From positions 3,076,856 to 3,140,855 of the forward strand of contig NZ_KN676113.1 in assembly GCF_000802185.1 (NCBI RefSeq): a stretch of DNA of 64,000 nt. Direction: 5' to 3'. The position numbers and the translations under genes were made by a program. The notes under the pieces were generated by a model that did not search any database, was not told where the DNA came from, and saw only the letters and a list, made by a program, of their open reading frames with translations. The stretch is from Belnapia sp. F-4-1 (GTDB taxonomy: Bacteria > Pseudomonadota > Alphaproteobacteria > Acetobacterales > Acetobacteraceae). Below, piece after piece: positions 26,176-34,804 of this stretch; position 1 is the stretch's first letter, and the number at the start of each line of letters is the position of its first letter.

Positions 26176-26625
26176 ATGGGTGCCCTGGTCTCCGCCCGGC
26201 TCAATGAATCGGTGCAGACAATGCTGGAATCCGTTGCCCGCGAGCACGGCATCGGCCTTTCCACCTGTCTCCGCGACCTCGCCACCGCCGAGGTCCGGCG
26301 GGTACGGAACGAGCGCATCCGCGCGCAGAGCGGGGCCGTCGCCGATTGCATCGCCGGCTTGCCCAAGGCGGAGGGCCTGTTCCACCCGGACTGCCCCAAC
26401 CTCCTGCTGGCGCCGCTGACCGAGGATGCCCGGCTCGACAGGCCTGACCCGGCCGTCTCGATCAAGGCCTCGTCCGAGAGTGGCTGCGCCAAGCCGAGCG
26501 TCATCCTCGCCACCCATGTGGCGGCGACCTCCAGGCAGCGGGTGCGGCGGACCGGGGCGGGGATCATGCCGGAGGAATGGCGACAGGTGCGGGAGCGCAT
26601 CGTCATCAGCCCCGGCCTCGCATGA
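26176..26625 (+). CDS. Fused ribbon-helix-helix antitoxin and truncated PemK/MazF-like toxin
   Basis: A 149-residue protein in two parts. Residues 1-60 (VSARLNESVQTMLESVAREH, GIGLSTCLRDLATAEVRR, then RNERIRAQSGAVA) match a ribbon-helix-helix antitoxin and its linker. From about residue 70, the text CPNLLLAPLTED, VSIKASSESGCAKPSVI and the closing RERIVISPGLA follow the C-terminal half of PemK/MazF toxins. The toxin's N-terminal strand with its RNA-binding residues is absent, as is the antitoxin's C-terminus. An in-frame deletion joining the two genes explains this. The product is probably not an active RNase, but could still bind DNA. The stop overlaps the next ATG by four bases. Confidence 0.6.
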   Translation: MGALVSARLNESVQTMLESVAREHGIGLSTCLRDLATAEVRRVRNERIRAQSGAVADCIAGLPKAEGLFHPDCPNLLLAPLTEDARLDRPDPAVSIKASSESGCAKPSVILATHVAATSRQRVRRTGAGIMPEEWRQVRERIVISPGLA

Positions 26626-27212
26626 CTGACTCCCGCCGCCACGCCCCAGCGACGCTCCGCAACCGCGAGCCGCTCCTCGATGTCCTCCGCCGCCACCTGC
26701 CCGCCACGGGCCTGGTGCTGGAGATCGCCAGCGGCACCGGCGAGCACGCCGCCTTCCTCGCCGCGGCCCTGCCGGGCCTCGCCTTCCAGCCGAGCGAGCG
26801 CGACCCGGAGGCGCTGCCCGGCATCGATGCGTGGTGCGCCAGCCTGCCCAATATCCGCCGCGCCATCCTGCTCGATGCTGCGGAGCCCGGCTGGCCGGCC
26901 GCCGCGGCCGTGCTCTGCGTCAACATGATCCACATCGCCCCCTGGGCGGCGACGCTCGGCCTGATGCGCGGCGCCGCCGCCAGCCTGCCACCCGGCGGGC
27001 CGCTGATCCTCTACGGTCCCTACCGGCGGGGCGGCGCCCATACCGCCCCCAGCAACGCCGCCTTCGACGCCGACCTCCGCGCCCGCAACCCGGCCTGGGG
27101 AATCCGCGACATCGAGGCGGTGGCCGGGGCCGCGGCGGCGCAGGGCTTCGCCCCGCCCATTGTCGAGCCCATGCCGGCGAACAACCTCACCCTGGTCCTT
27201 CACAGGAGCTGA
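26622..27212 (+). CDS. DUF938 SAM-dependent methyltransferase-like protein
   Basis: A 196-residue class I methyltransferase-like protein of the DUF938 family. Motif I is LEIASGTGEHAAFLAAALP (about residues 31-49). SERDPEALPGI follows, then VNMIHIAPWAATLGLMRGAA and the family's LILYGPYRRGGAHTAPSN. The substrate is unknown for the whole family. ATG 26622 overlaps the upstream TGA as ATGA, so it is translationally coupled to the fusion gene. The sirtuin gene follows after three bases, which suggests one transcript. Confidence 0.88.
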   Translation: MTDSRRHAPATLRNREPLLDVLRRHLPATGLVLEIASGTGEHAAFLAAALPGLAFQPSERDPEALPGIDAWCASLPNIRRAILLDAAEPGWPAAAAVLCVNMIHIAPWAATLGLMRGAAASLPPGGPLILYGPYRRGGAHTAPSNAAFDADLRARNPAWGIRDIEAVAGAAAAQGFAPPIVEPMPANNLTLVLHRS

Positions 27213-27215
27213 GCC

Positions 27216-27968
27216 ATGGACGACCGCGACATCGCCGACCTCCGCCGCATGATCGAGGCCGCGCGCCGCGTGGTGGTCTTCACCGGCGCCGGCATCAGCA
27301 CCGAATCCGGCATCCCCGACTTCCGCAGCCCCGGCGGCGTCTGGGAGCAGATGAAGCCGATCATGTTCCAGGACTTCCTCGCCTCCGCCGAGGCGCGGCG
27401 CGAGAGCTGGCGCCGCCGCTTCGCCGCCGATGCCCGGCTCCGCGCCGCCGAGCCCAATCGCGGCCACCGCGCCGTCGCCCGCCTCGTGCGCGAGGGCAAG
27501 GTGCGGGCGGTCATCACCCAGAATATCGATGGGCTGCACCAGGCCTCCGGCGTGCCGGAAGCACAGGTGATCGAGCTGCACGGCAATACCACCTACGGCG
27601 CCTGCCTCGACTGCGCCGCCCGCTACACGATCGACGAACTCCGCGAGGATTTCGAGCGCAGCGGCGACGTCCCCGAATGCCGCCGCTGCGGCGGCCTCAT
27701 CAAGACCGCGACCATCAGCTTCGGCCAGTCCATGCCAGAGGGCCCGATGCTCCGTGCGCAGGAGGAGGTGCTGGCCGCCGATCTCTGCCTCGTCCTCGGC
27801 TCCTCGCTGGTGGTCTACCCCGCCGCGGGCTTCCCCGAGCTGGCGAAGCGCATCGGCGCGCAGCTCGCCATCGTCAACAACCAGGAGACGGGCCTCGACG
27901 ACATCGCCGACCTCGTCATCCATCGCGGCATCGGCGACGTGCTGGGCGGCGCGGTCGGCGTCAATTGA
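27216..27968 (+). CDS. Sir2-family NAD-dependent protein deacylase
   Basis: A sirtuin of 250 residues. NAD-binding motifs GAGISTESGIPDFRS (residues 24-38) and TQNIDGLH (101-108), catalytic H122 in ELHGN, and a zinc site of two CxxC pairs (C130/C133 and C155/C158). The C-terminal GSSLVVYPAAGFP and IVNNQET complete the Rossmann fold. It removes acyl groups from protein lysines using NAD. The sequence lacks the Y-x-x-R pair typical of desuccinylases of the SIRT5/CobB type (the region reads ASAEARRESW), so deacetylation is more likely. It converges on the decarboxylase gene with only six bases between stops. Confidence 0.93.
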   Translation: MDDRDIADLRRMIEAARRVVVFTGAGISTESGIPDFRSPGGVWEQMKPIMFQDFLASAEARRESWRRRFAADARLRAAEPNRGHRAVARLVREGKVRAVITQNIDGLHQASGVPEAQVIELHGNTTYGACLDCAARYTIDELREDFERSGDVPECRRCGGLIKTATISFGQSMPEGPMLRAQEEVLAADLCLVLGSSLVVYPAAGFPELAKRIGAQLAIVNNQETGLDDIADLVIHRGIGDVLGGAVGVN

Positions 27969-27974
27969 GCGCGG

Positions 27975-30308
27975 CTACTCCTGCACCACATAGGTGTGGA
28001 AGGCGATGCCGCCGCGCCCGTCCGGCTCGCGGTAGAGGCCCTGCACTTCAGTCTCGAAGCCGGGGAAGCGGTTGGCGGCCCGCTCGAAGGCCTTCAGATA
28101 GGCGATCATCGGCCGCGACCGCTGGCCAAGCCGCTCGCCCGGGATGACCGTCGCGATGCCCGGCGGATAAACCAGCCAGAGCGTCGCCGCGATCCGCCCC
28201 TCCGCCTGGTCGAGCGGTACGTAGTCCACCCGGTTGCGCACCAGCATCTGCGCCGCTTCCTGCGGCGTCATCGCCATCTCGGGGAAGTGCTCGGCCTGGA
28301 ACTGCGCCGCCTGCAGGGCGCTGACGTTCTCCTCGCGGAACAGGGCATGCATCCCGGCGCAAAGGTCGCGCACCCGCACGCCGCGGTAGCGCTCCGGCCG
28401 GCGGGCGACGAAGCCGGGGATGGCCTGCTCCAGCGGCACGTTCTCGTCGTGCAGCTTCTTGAAGGTGACGAGGTGGGAGAGCAGCGTGCCCGCCTTGCTG
28501 CTCTCCACCCCCGGCGTCAGCAGGAAGAGCAGGCTGTTGAGGTCGTTCTTCTCCGGCACGATCTGGTTCTCGCGCAGGTATTCGGCGACGACCGGCGCCG
28601 GCACGCCATGCGCGTCATAGGCGCCGTCGCGGAAGCCTGGCGTCAGCAGGGTGAGCTTGTTCGGGTCGGTCATCGCCCAGCCCGGCGCGACCTCGCCGAA
28701 GCCGTGCCAGTCCTCGCCCGGCCGCAGCTCCCAATGCGCCGGGTCGGCGGCCAGCGCATCGGTGGGCATGTCCTCCCAGGGGAGGGTGCCGCCCTCCGGC
28801 CGCCGCACCACCTTCGGCACGAAGGGCTCGAAGAACCAGCGCCGCGCCGGGTCGGCCTCGCGCTCGGCATATTCGCGCTGGGTCAGCCGCAGCTTCTTGC
28901 GGATCTCGATGCCCAGGCGGATCGTGTCGTCCCACAGGATTTCGCCCTGCCGCCCCTTCATCATCTGCGCCCCGACATCGAGCGAGGCGAAGAGCGGGTA
29001 GAAGGGGCTGGTCGAGGCATGCAGCAGGAAGAACTCGTTGAAGCGCCGGTGATGCACCTGCCGCCGCTGCCCTTTGAGGTGCGCGTCCCGCACATGGATC
29101 TGCGAGGCCTGGGAAAAGCTCGCCAGCTGCTTGTGCGTGCTCTGGGTGACGAAGATGCCGGGGCTCTCCGGCCCGAGGTTGCGCAACCCCATGCCGTAGC
29201 GGCCACGGAAGAGCGGGTGGAACTTCATGAAGCCCGCCCAGGCCTCGTCGAAGAGGATGTAGTCGCAGAGGTGCCCGATCCGCTCCAGCACCGCCTCGGC
29301 CGAGTAGATCGTGCCGTCATAGGTGCATTGCTCGATGACGGCGGCGCGGAAGGGCCGCGGCCGGCGCCAGGCCTCGGGGTCCTGCACCAGCGGGTTGTCG
29401 CGGATGGCGGCGCGCAGCCGCTCCTCCTCCAGCGCCTCCTGCCGCATCGGCCCGATCAGCCCATGCGGATTGCGCGCCGTCTCGACGAAGACCGGCACGG
29501 CGCCGCCGAGGAAGAGCGCGCCATGATGCGCCGCCTTGTGGTTGTTGCGGTCGAACAGCACGAGGTCGCCCGGCGCCAGCAGGGCGGAGAGCACCACCTT
29601 GTTCGAGGTCGAGGTGCCATTCAGCACGAAATAGGTGCGCTCGGCGCCGAAGATCGCCGCCGCCTCCTTCTGCGCCTTGAGCGCCGGCCCCTCATGCGTC
29701 AACAGGTCGCCGAGCTGCAGCACGGAGTTGTCGAGGTCGTCGCGGAACACCGCCTCGCCCAGGTGCTCGACGAAGATGCGCCCGATCGGGCTGCGGCTGT
29801 AGAAGATGCCGCCGTTGTGGCCGGGGCAGGTCCAGAGCTGGTTGCCCTGCTCGGCATAGTCGACGAGCGCGCCGAAGAAGGGCGTCTTCAGGCTTTCGGC
29901 ATATTGCCGCAGCTGCGAGACCAGGTTCTTGGCGACGAAGCCCGGCGTCTCCTCGGCGAGGAAGATGAAGCCGTCGACATCGTCCAGCACCTCGACGGGG
30001 ATGTCCTCCAGCCGGTGCCGCCGCACCAGCACGATGATCGGTACGTCGAGCCCGCGCTTGCGCACCAGGTGGATGAGCTGCGCCGACTTGCCCTGCAGCC
30101 CCTTCTTGCCCCAATCCACGATGACGCAGCCGATGGCGCTGTCGGTGCGGATCACCAACTCCGCATCGTCGTCCCGCCGGGCGCGGGTGACGGCATAGCC
30201 CATGCCCTCCACCTCGGTGAGGATCTGGCGCAGCCGCGCCCCTTCCAGGTCCGACTCGTCGAAGGCCGGCGCGCAGACCAGCAGCTTGAACCGGCGGGCA
30301 TATTCCAT
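27975..30308 (-). CDS. Orn/Lys/Arg decarboxylase, biodegradative fold type I
   Basis: A 777-residue PLP decarboxylase of the SpeF/AdiA/LdcC class. Residues 1-130 form the receiver-like wing domain. The core contains YFVLNGTSTSNKVVL, the PLP-binding aspartate in ILFDEAWAGF, and lysine K393 in QSTHKQLASFSQ. The C-terminal domain runs to the end with YPPGIATVIPGE. It releases CO2 from ornithine, lysine or arginine to give a polyamine or precursor. Sequence alone does not decide among these substrates. The gene is downstream of an FMN reductase and a DadA-like oxidase on the same strand, with 87 bases before it, so they may form an amino-acid catabolic group. Confidence 0.92.
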   Translation of the reverse strand: MEYARRFKLLVCAPAFDESDLEGARLRQILTEVEGMGYAVTRARRDDDAELVIRTDSAIGCVIVDWGKKGLQGKSAQLIHLVRKRGLDVPIIVLVRRHRLEDIPVEVLDDVDGFIFLAEETPGFVAKNLVSQLRQYAESLKTPFFGALVDYAEQGNQLWTCPGHNGGIFYSRSPIGRIFVEHLGEAVFRDDLDNSVLQLGDLLTHEGPALKAQKEAAAIFGAERTYFVLNGTSTSNKVVLSALLAPGDLVLFDRNNHKAAHHGALFLGGAVPVFVETARNPHGLIGPMRQEALEEERLRAAIRDNPLVQDPEAWRRPRPFRAAVIEQCTYDGTIYSAEAVLERIGHLCDYILFDEAWAGFMKFHPLFRGRYGMGLRNLGPESPGIFVTQSTHKQLASFSQASQIHVRDAHLKGQRRQVHHRRFNEFFLLHASTSPFYPLFASLDVGAQMMKGRQGEILWDDTIRLGIEIRKKLRLTQREYAEREADPARRWFFEPFVPKVVRRPEGGTLPWEDMPTDALAADPAHWELRPGEDWHGFGEVAPGWAMTDPNKLTLLTPGFRDGAYDAHGVPAPVVAEYLRENQIVPEKNDLNSLLFLLTPGVESSKAGTLLSHLVTFKKLHDENVPLEQAIPGFVARRPERYRGVRVRDLCAGMHALFREENVSALQAAQFQAEHFPEMAMTPQEAAQMLVRNRVDYVPLDQAEGRIAATLWLVYPPGIATVIPGERLGQRSRPMIAYLKAFERAANRFPGFETEVQGLYREPDGRGGIAFHTYVVQE

Positions 30309-30395
30309 GCGATGCGCTTCCCCTGGGCAGAGGGGCGCAGTTGCGCGGGGCGGGGAAGGGGCGTCTATCTCAGTTCGGTGACAGTGCCGGGCGGC

Positions 30396-30986
30396 TCAGT
30401 AGGGCGGCGCCTGCCGCTCCCGCTGCCCGCGCGCCGCGTCCACCCACCATTCGAGGTCGGCGGCGAAGCGCGGGAAGGCCCGCTCCAGTGCCGCCCCGCC
30501 GTCGCCCGTGGGCTTGCCCTCCGCATCCAGCGCTGCGGTGATCGGCCCAGCCATCAGCGTGCTCGAGATGACGAGCATCCCCATCTCCGACAGCGTCCCG
30601 TGCCAGACGAGGTTGGCCCGCGCCCCGCCGAGCCGCCCGGCGGAGTAGCTGGCGATCGCCGCCGGCCGCCAGAACCACTCTTCGAGGAAATGGTCGGTGA
30701 GGTTCTTCAGCCCCGGCTGCACGCCCCAATTGTACTCGCCGGTGACGAAGACGAACCCATCGGCCCGGCGCAGCTTGCCCGCCAGCGTCTCCATCGCCTC
30801 CGGTGCCTCGCCCTTCGGATGCTCCTTGTACATCCGGTCGAGCATCGGCAGGCCGACGGCCTGCGCGTCGATCAGCTCCGCCTCGGCCCCGCGGGCGGCG
30901 AAGCCCTCGGTCACGTAGCGCGCCAGCCGGATGCCAGTGCGGTCCGAGCGATAGGAGCCGTAGAAGACCAGAATCGACCGCGCCAT
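30396..30986 (-). CDS. NADPH-dependent FMN reductase family protein
   Basis: A flavodoxin-fold reductase of 196 residues. The FMN phosphate loop is VFYGSYRSDRTGIRLARY near residue 7, and the flavin-contact motif is VTGEYNWGVQPGLKNLTDHF (about residues 81-100). It supplies reduced flavin or reduces quinones or azo compounds; the true substrate is not predictable. It follows the DadA-like gene after 18 bases and is probably co-transcribed with it. Confidence 0.9.
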   Translation of the reverse strand: MARSILVFYGSYRSDRTGIRLARYVTEGFAARGAEAELIDAQAVGLPMLDRMYKEHPKGEAPEAMETLAGKLRRADGFVFVTGEYNWGVQPGLKNLTDHFLEEWFWRPAAIASYSAGRLGGARANLVWHGTLSEMGMLVISSTLMAGPITAALDAEGKPTGDGGAALERAFPRFAADLEWWVDAARGQRERQAPPY

Positions 30987-31004
30987 GACCCCTCTCCGCT
31001 GTCT

Positions 31005-32270
31005 TCAGGCCGCCTTGCCCCCGGCGCGCAGGAACCGCTCCGCCCGGTAGGCCGCCGGGCTGACGAAGGGCTGCTCGCCCGTCATCATCTCGGCCAGCAT
31101 CCGCCCCGTCGTCGGCCCGAGCGTCAGCCCCTGATGCGCATGGCCGAAGGCGCACCACGCCCCCGCCTGCCCGGGCAGCCGGCCGATGACCGGCAGCATG
31201 TCCGGCGTGCAGGGCCGGACGCCCATCCAGGGCACCCCCTCCACCCGTTCGCCGAGCGGCAGCAGCCCGCGCGCCACCGGCTCCGCCCGCTCCAGCTGCA
31301 CCGGCGTCGCCGGCGCGCCGGGCCGGGCGAATTCCGCCCCCGTCGTCAGCCTGATGCCGGCCCGCATCGGCGCGAGCAGGAAGCCGCTCTCGGTATCCAG
31401 CACCGGCCGGTGCAGCACGGCATTGCCCTTGAGGCCGTAATGCATGTGGTAGCCGCGCTTGCCGAAGAGCGGCGGCGCATAACCGAGCGGCCGCGTCACC
31501 TCGCCCGCCGCGGCGCCGAGGGCGACGACGACCTCCCCGGCCTCCACCTCGCCATCGGCCGTCCGCACCGCCCAGCCCGACCCCGCGCGCCGCAGCGTCA
31601 TGGCGTCGCCGATGCGGAAGGCGCCGCCCTCCTGCAGGAAGAAACCCGCATAGGCGAGCACCAGCGCATGCGGGTCGCTGACCGAGAGCGGGTCGGTCCA
31701 ATGGATCGCCCCCGCCCGCGCCGCCAGCAGGTGCGGCTCCGCCTCCGCCAGCGCCGCGCCGTCGAGCGCGACATAGTTGACGTCGTACTCCCGCCGCGCC
31801 TGCTCCGCCTGCGCCAGCGCCGCCTCCAGCATCGGGGCGGAGCTGTAGAGCCGCATCCAGCCGATCGGCCGCAGCAGCGCCATCGCCGCGGTGCCGCGCG
31901 CCAGCGCCAGATGCTCGTCGAGGCAGGTGCGGATCAGCGCCGCATGGCCCTCGACCGCCGCCGCGTAGCGCGCGGGTTCGGAATGCCACCAGTAGCGCAG
32001 CAGCGGCGCCATGAAGCCCGGCATGGCGAGCGGATGGTAGCGGACATCGATGGAGCGGTTCCAGGCCACCCGCCCGATCTCCCTCGCTTCGCGCGGGAAG
32101 GGATGCGGAAAGACCGCCTCGCGCTGGATCAGCCCGCCATTGCCGAAGGAGGCGCCCTCGCCTGGCTCCCGCCGGTCCACCAGCACCACGTCATAGCCGC
32201 GCCGCCGCAAATGCAGCGCGACGGAAACGCCGACCATCCCGGCGCCGAGCACGATGGCGGATCGAGGCAT
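31005..32270 (-). CDS. FAD-dependent D-amino-acid dehydrogenase-like oxidoreductase
   Basis: A DAO-fold flavoprotein of 421 residues with the dinucleotide motif VLGAGMVGVSVALHLRRRG at residues 6-24 and an ADP-ribose acidic end VDRREPG. The family markers SFGNGGLIQ and the C-terminal PVIGRLPGQ and GHAHQGLTLGPTTGRM match DadA and glycine/D-amino-acid oxidases. It deaminates a D-amino acid, with electrons to quinone or oxygen. ATG 32270 was chosen over 32291 because AAGGACAGG precedes it and the Rossmann strand then starts at residue 4. It is divergent from the molybdopterin hydroxylase. Confidence 0.9.
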   Translation of the reverse strand: MPRSAIVLGAGMVGVSVALHLRRRGYDVVLVDRREPGEGASFGNGGLIQREAVFPHPFPREAREIGRVAWNRSIDVRYHPLAMPGFMAPLLRYWWHSEPARYAAAVEGHAALIRTCLDEHLALARGTAAMALLRPIGWMRLYSSAPMLEAALAQAEQARREYDVNYVALDGAALAEAEPHLLAARAGAIHWTDPLSVSDPHALVLAYAGFFLQEGGAFRIGDAMTLRRAGSGWAVRTADGEVEAGEVVVALGAAAGEVTRPLGYAPPLFGKRGYHMHYGLKGNAVLHRPVLDTESGFLLAPMRAGIRLTTGAEFARPGAPATPVQLERAEPVARGLLPLGERVEGVPWMGVRPCTPDMLPVIGRLPGQAGAWCAFGHAHQGLTLGPTTGRMLAEMMTGEQPFVSPAAYRAERFLRAGGKAA

Positions 32271-32385
32271 CCTGTCCTTCCATTGCGGCAAAGTCCGGCG
32301 AGGCTACATCGCCCCGCCGGGGCTGTCGCCCCCCGCCGCCCCTGCTAAGCTCGGCGCCGACGATACCCCTTGGTGGAGCGACAAC

Positions 32386-34728
32386 ATGGTGGCGGATGGC
32401 ATGGAGGCCGGGTTCGGCCGCTTCGGCAGCGGCCAGAAGGTGCGGCGCATCGAGGACGAGGCGCTGCTCTCCGGCACCGGCCGCTTCACCGATGATTTCT
32501 CCCTCCCCGGCCAGACGCATCTCGTTTTCCTTCGTTCGCCCCATGCCCATGCCCGCATCACCGGCCTCGACACGGCGGCCGCTCTCGCCATGCCGGGGGT
32601 GCTGGCCGTCATCACCGGCGCCGAGCTGAAGGAGGCCGGGGTGAAGCCGCTCGGCGTCGCGCTGCCCTTCAAGCGGCCGGACGGCTCCCCGCTCGCTGCC
32701 CCGCCGCGGACGATCCTGGCGACCGACACGGTCCGCTTCGCCGGCGAGGCGGTCGCCGCCATCATCGCCGAGAGCCCCGGCCAGGCCCGCGACGCCGCCG
32801 AAGCCGTCGAGGTCGAATATGAGGAGCTGCCCGCCGTCATCGGCCTTGCCCGCGCCAGCGCCCCCGGGGCGCCGCTGGTCTGGCCGGCGGCCACCGGCAA
32901 TGTCGTCGCCGAGACGCATTACGGCGACACGGCCGCCGCCGAGGCCGCCTTCGCCCGCGCCGCGCACACCGTCTCGCTCGACCTCGTCAACCAGCGCCTC
33001 GCCCCGGCCTCCATGGAGCCGCGCATGGCGCTCGCCGACTACGATGCAGGGAACGGCCGCATCACCCTCCGCCTCAGCAGCCAGATGCCATCCGGCGCGC
33101 GCGACACGCTGGCGAAGGAGATCCTCGGCATCGACCCCGCGCAGGTGCGCGTCCTCGTCGGCGATGTCGGCGGCGGCTTCGGGATGAAGACCGGCCTTTA
33201 CCCGGAGGACGGCGTCGTCGCCTTCGCCGCCCGCAAGCTCGGCCGCCCGGTGAAATGGGCCGCGACCCGACTTGAGGACTTCCTTTCCGCGACCCATGGC
33301 CGCGACACCGAGAGCCGCGCCGAGCTGGCCCTCGACGGGGAGGGCAAGATCCTGGCCCTCCGGGTGAAGACGCTCGCCGACATGGGCGCCTACCAGCGCG
33401 CCTCCGGCGTCGCCATCCAGCTGATGATCGGCCCCTGGGTCTCGACCAGCATCTACGACATCACCACCATCGACCTGCGCTTCACCGCGCTGCTGACCAA
33501 CACGACGCCGACCGCGCCCTATCGCGGCGCCGGCCGGCCGGAGGCGATCTACCTGATCGAGCGGCTGATGGATGCCGCCGCTCGGACGATGGGCATGGAC
33601 CCGGCCGAGCTGCGCCGCCGCAACATGATCCGCCCGGAGCAGATGCCCTACACCAATGCCATGGGCCAGACCTATGACAGCGGCAGCTTCGCGCGGATTC
33701 TCGACGAGGGACTGAAGGCTGCCGACTGGACCGGCTTTCCCGCCCGCTTCGATGATTCCGGGACGCAGGGCAAGCTGCGCGGGCGCGGCATCGCCACCTT
33801 CCTCGAATGGACCGGCGGCAACGTCTTCGAGGAGCGCGTCACCGTCGCCGTCAAGGGTGAGGGCGAGATCGAGGTCTATGCCACGACCCAGGCCATGGGC
33901 CAGGGCATCGCCACCAGCTACGCCCAGCTCGCCGTCGACGTCTTCGGCGTGCCGATCGAGCAGATCAAGGTGGTGCTCGGCGATTCGGACCGCGGCAGCG
34001 GCTTCGGCAGCGCCGGTTCGCGCTCGCTCTTCACCGCCGGCTCGGCGATCAGGGTCGCCTCCGACAAGGCGGTCGATACGGCAAAGGACCTCGCCGCCGA
34101 GGCGCTGGAGGCCGCCGCCACCGACCTCGAATACCGCGACGCCATCATCAGCGTCGCCGGCACCGACCGCCGCATCGGCCTCTTCGACCTCGCCGCGCGC
34201 CAGCCGGAGGGCCGCATCCTCGTCGACATCAGCCACTCCGTTTCCGGCCCCACCTGGCCGAACGGCTGCCATGTCTGCGAAGTGGAGGTCGACCCGGAGA
34301 CCGGCGGGGTGGAGGTGCTCTCCTATGTCTCCGCCAATGATGCGGGCCGCGTCGTCAACCCGCTGATCGTCGAGGGCCAGATCGTCGGCGGCGCGCTGCA
34401 AGGCATCGGCCAGGCGCTCTACGAGCAGGTCGCCTACGACCCGGAGACGGGCCAGCCGCTCTCGGCGAGCTTCATGGACTACGCCATGCCGCGCGCCGAC
34501 CTCGCCCATGGCTACGTGACGGAGCTCGACCAGTCGATTCCCTGCCGCACCAACCCGCTCGGGGTGAAAGGCGTCGGCGAGCTCGGCACCATCGGCGCGA
34601 CGCCGGCCGTGGTCAGCGCCATCGCCGATGCGCTGGCCCGCGCCGGCCATGCGGCGGCGGCCGACCGCCTGCAGATGCCGCTGACGCCGCCCCGGGTCTG
34701 GGCCGCCTTGCAGGGGGGCGCCGCGTAG
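32386..34728 (+). CDS. Xanthine dehydrogenase/CO dehydrogenase-family molybdopterin subunit
   Basis: A 780-residue molybdenum hydroxylase large subunit. The 'a/b hammerhead' domain is at about residues 20-135. The molybdenum-cofactor domain follows, with VGDVGGGFGMK, APYRGAGRPEA (the form-II CoxL-like loop; the CO-oxidising form-I loop with cysteine is absent) and the catalytic glutamate in VKGVGELGTIG. It hydroxylates an aldehyde or N-heterocycle. The partner [2Fe-2S] and FAD subunits usually encoded beside it are missing from the window. ATG 32386 has GGAGCG upstream; ATG 32401 is a second choice. Confidence 0.92.
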   Translation: MVADGMEAGFGRFGSGQKVRRIEDEALLSGTGRFTDDFSLPGQTHLVFLRSPHAHARITGLDTAAALAMPGVLAVITGAELKEAGVKPLGVALPFKRPDGSPLAAPPRTILATDTVRFAGEAVAAIIAESPGQARDAAEAVEVEYEELPAVIGLARASAPGAPLVWPAATGNVVAETHYGDTAAAEAAFARAAHTVSLDLVNQRLAPASMEPRMALADYDAGNGRITLRLSSQMPSGARDTLAKEILGIDPAQVRVLVGDVGGGFGMKTGLYPEDGVVAFAARKLGRPVKWAATRLEDFLSATHGRDTESRAELALDGEGKILALRVKTLADMGAYQRASGVAIQLMIGPWVSTSIYDITTIDLRFTALLTNTTPTAPYRGAGRPEAIYLIERLMDAAARTMGMDPAELRRRNMIRPEQMPYTNAMGQTYDSGSFARILDEGLKAADWTGFPARFDDSGTQGKLRGRGIATFLEWTGGNVFEERVTVAVKGEGEIEVYATTQAMGQGIATSYAQLAVDVFGVPIEQIKVVLGDSDRGSGFGSAGSRSLFTAGSAIRVASDKAVDTAKDLAAEALEAAATDLEYRDAIISVAGTDRRIGLFDLAARQPEGRILVDISHSVSGPTWPNGCHVCEVEVDPETGGVEVLSYVSANDAGRVVNPLIVEGQIVGGALQGIGQALYEQVAYDPETGQPLSASFMDYAMPRADLAHGYVTELDQSIPCRTNPLGVKGVGELGTIGATPAVVSAIADALARAGHAAAADRLQMPLTPPRVWAALQGGAA

Positions 34729-34804
34729 GCCTTGCGCCTGCGCAGGTGAGGGGAGGGGGCATTCTCCTGCTTCGCCCCTCGCCGGCATGGTCTAGGGTGC
34801 GGCC

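Noticed and set aside
27975-32270. Whether the decarboxylase, FMN reductase and DadA-like genes form an undescribed polyamine pathway
   Set aside because: Same strand and small gaps suggest co-transcription, but all three are common families and nothing in the sequence ties their substrates together.
27996-32348. A 1450-codon open frame on the plus strand
   Set aside because: It lies antisense to the decarboxylase, FMN reductase and DadA-like genes. Its translation is arginine/histidine/proline-rich with no domain, as expected from the complement of GC-rich coding DNA.
32271-34788. Long minus-strand open frame opposite the molybdenum hydroxylase
   Set aside because: The plus strand carries a clear, full-length hydroxylase. 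The opposite frame has shadow composition (Gly/Ala/Asp/His) and no motif.
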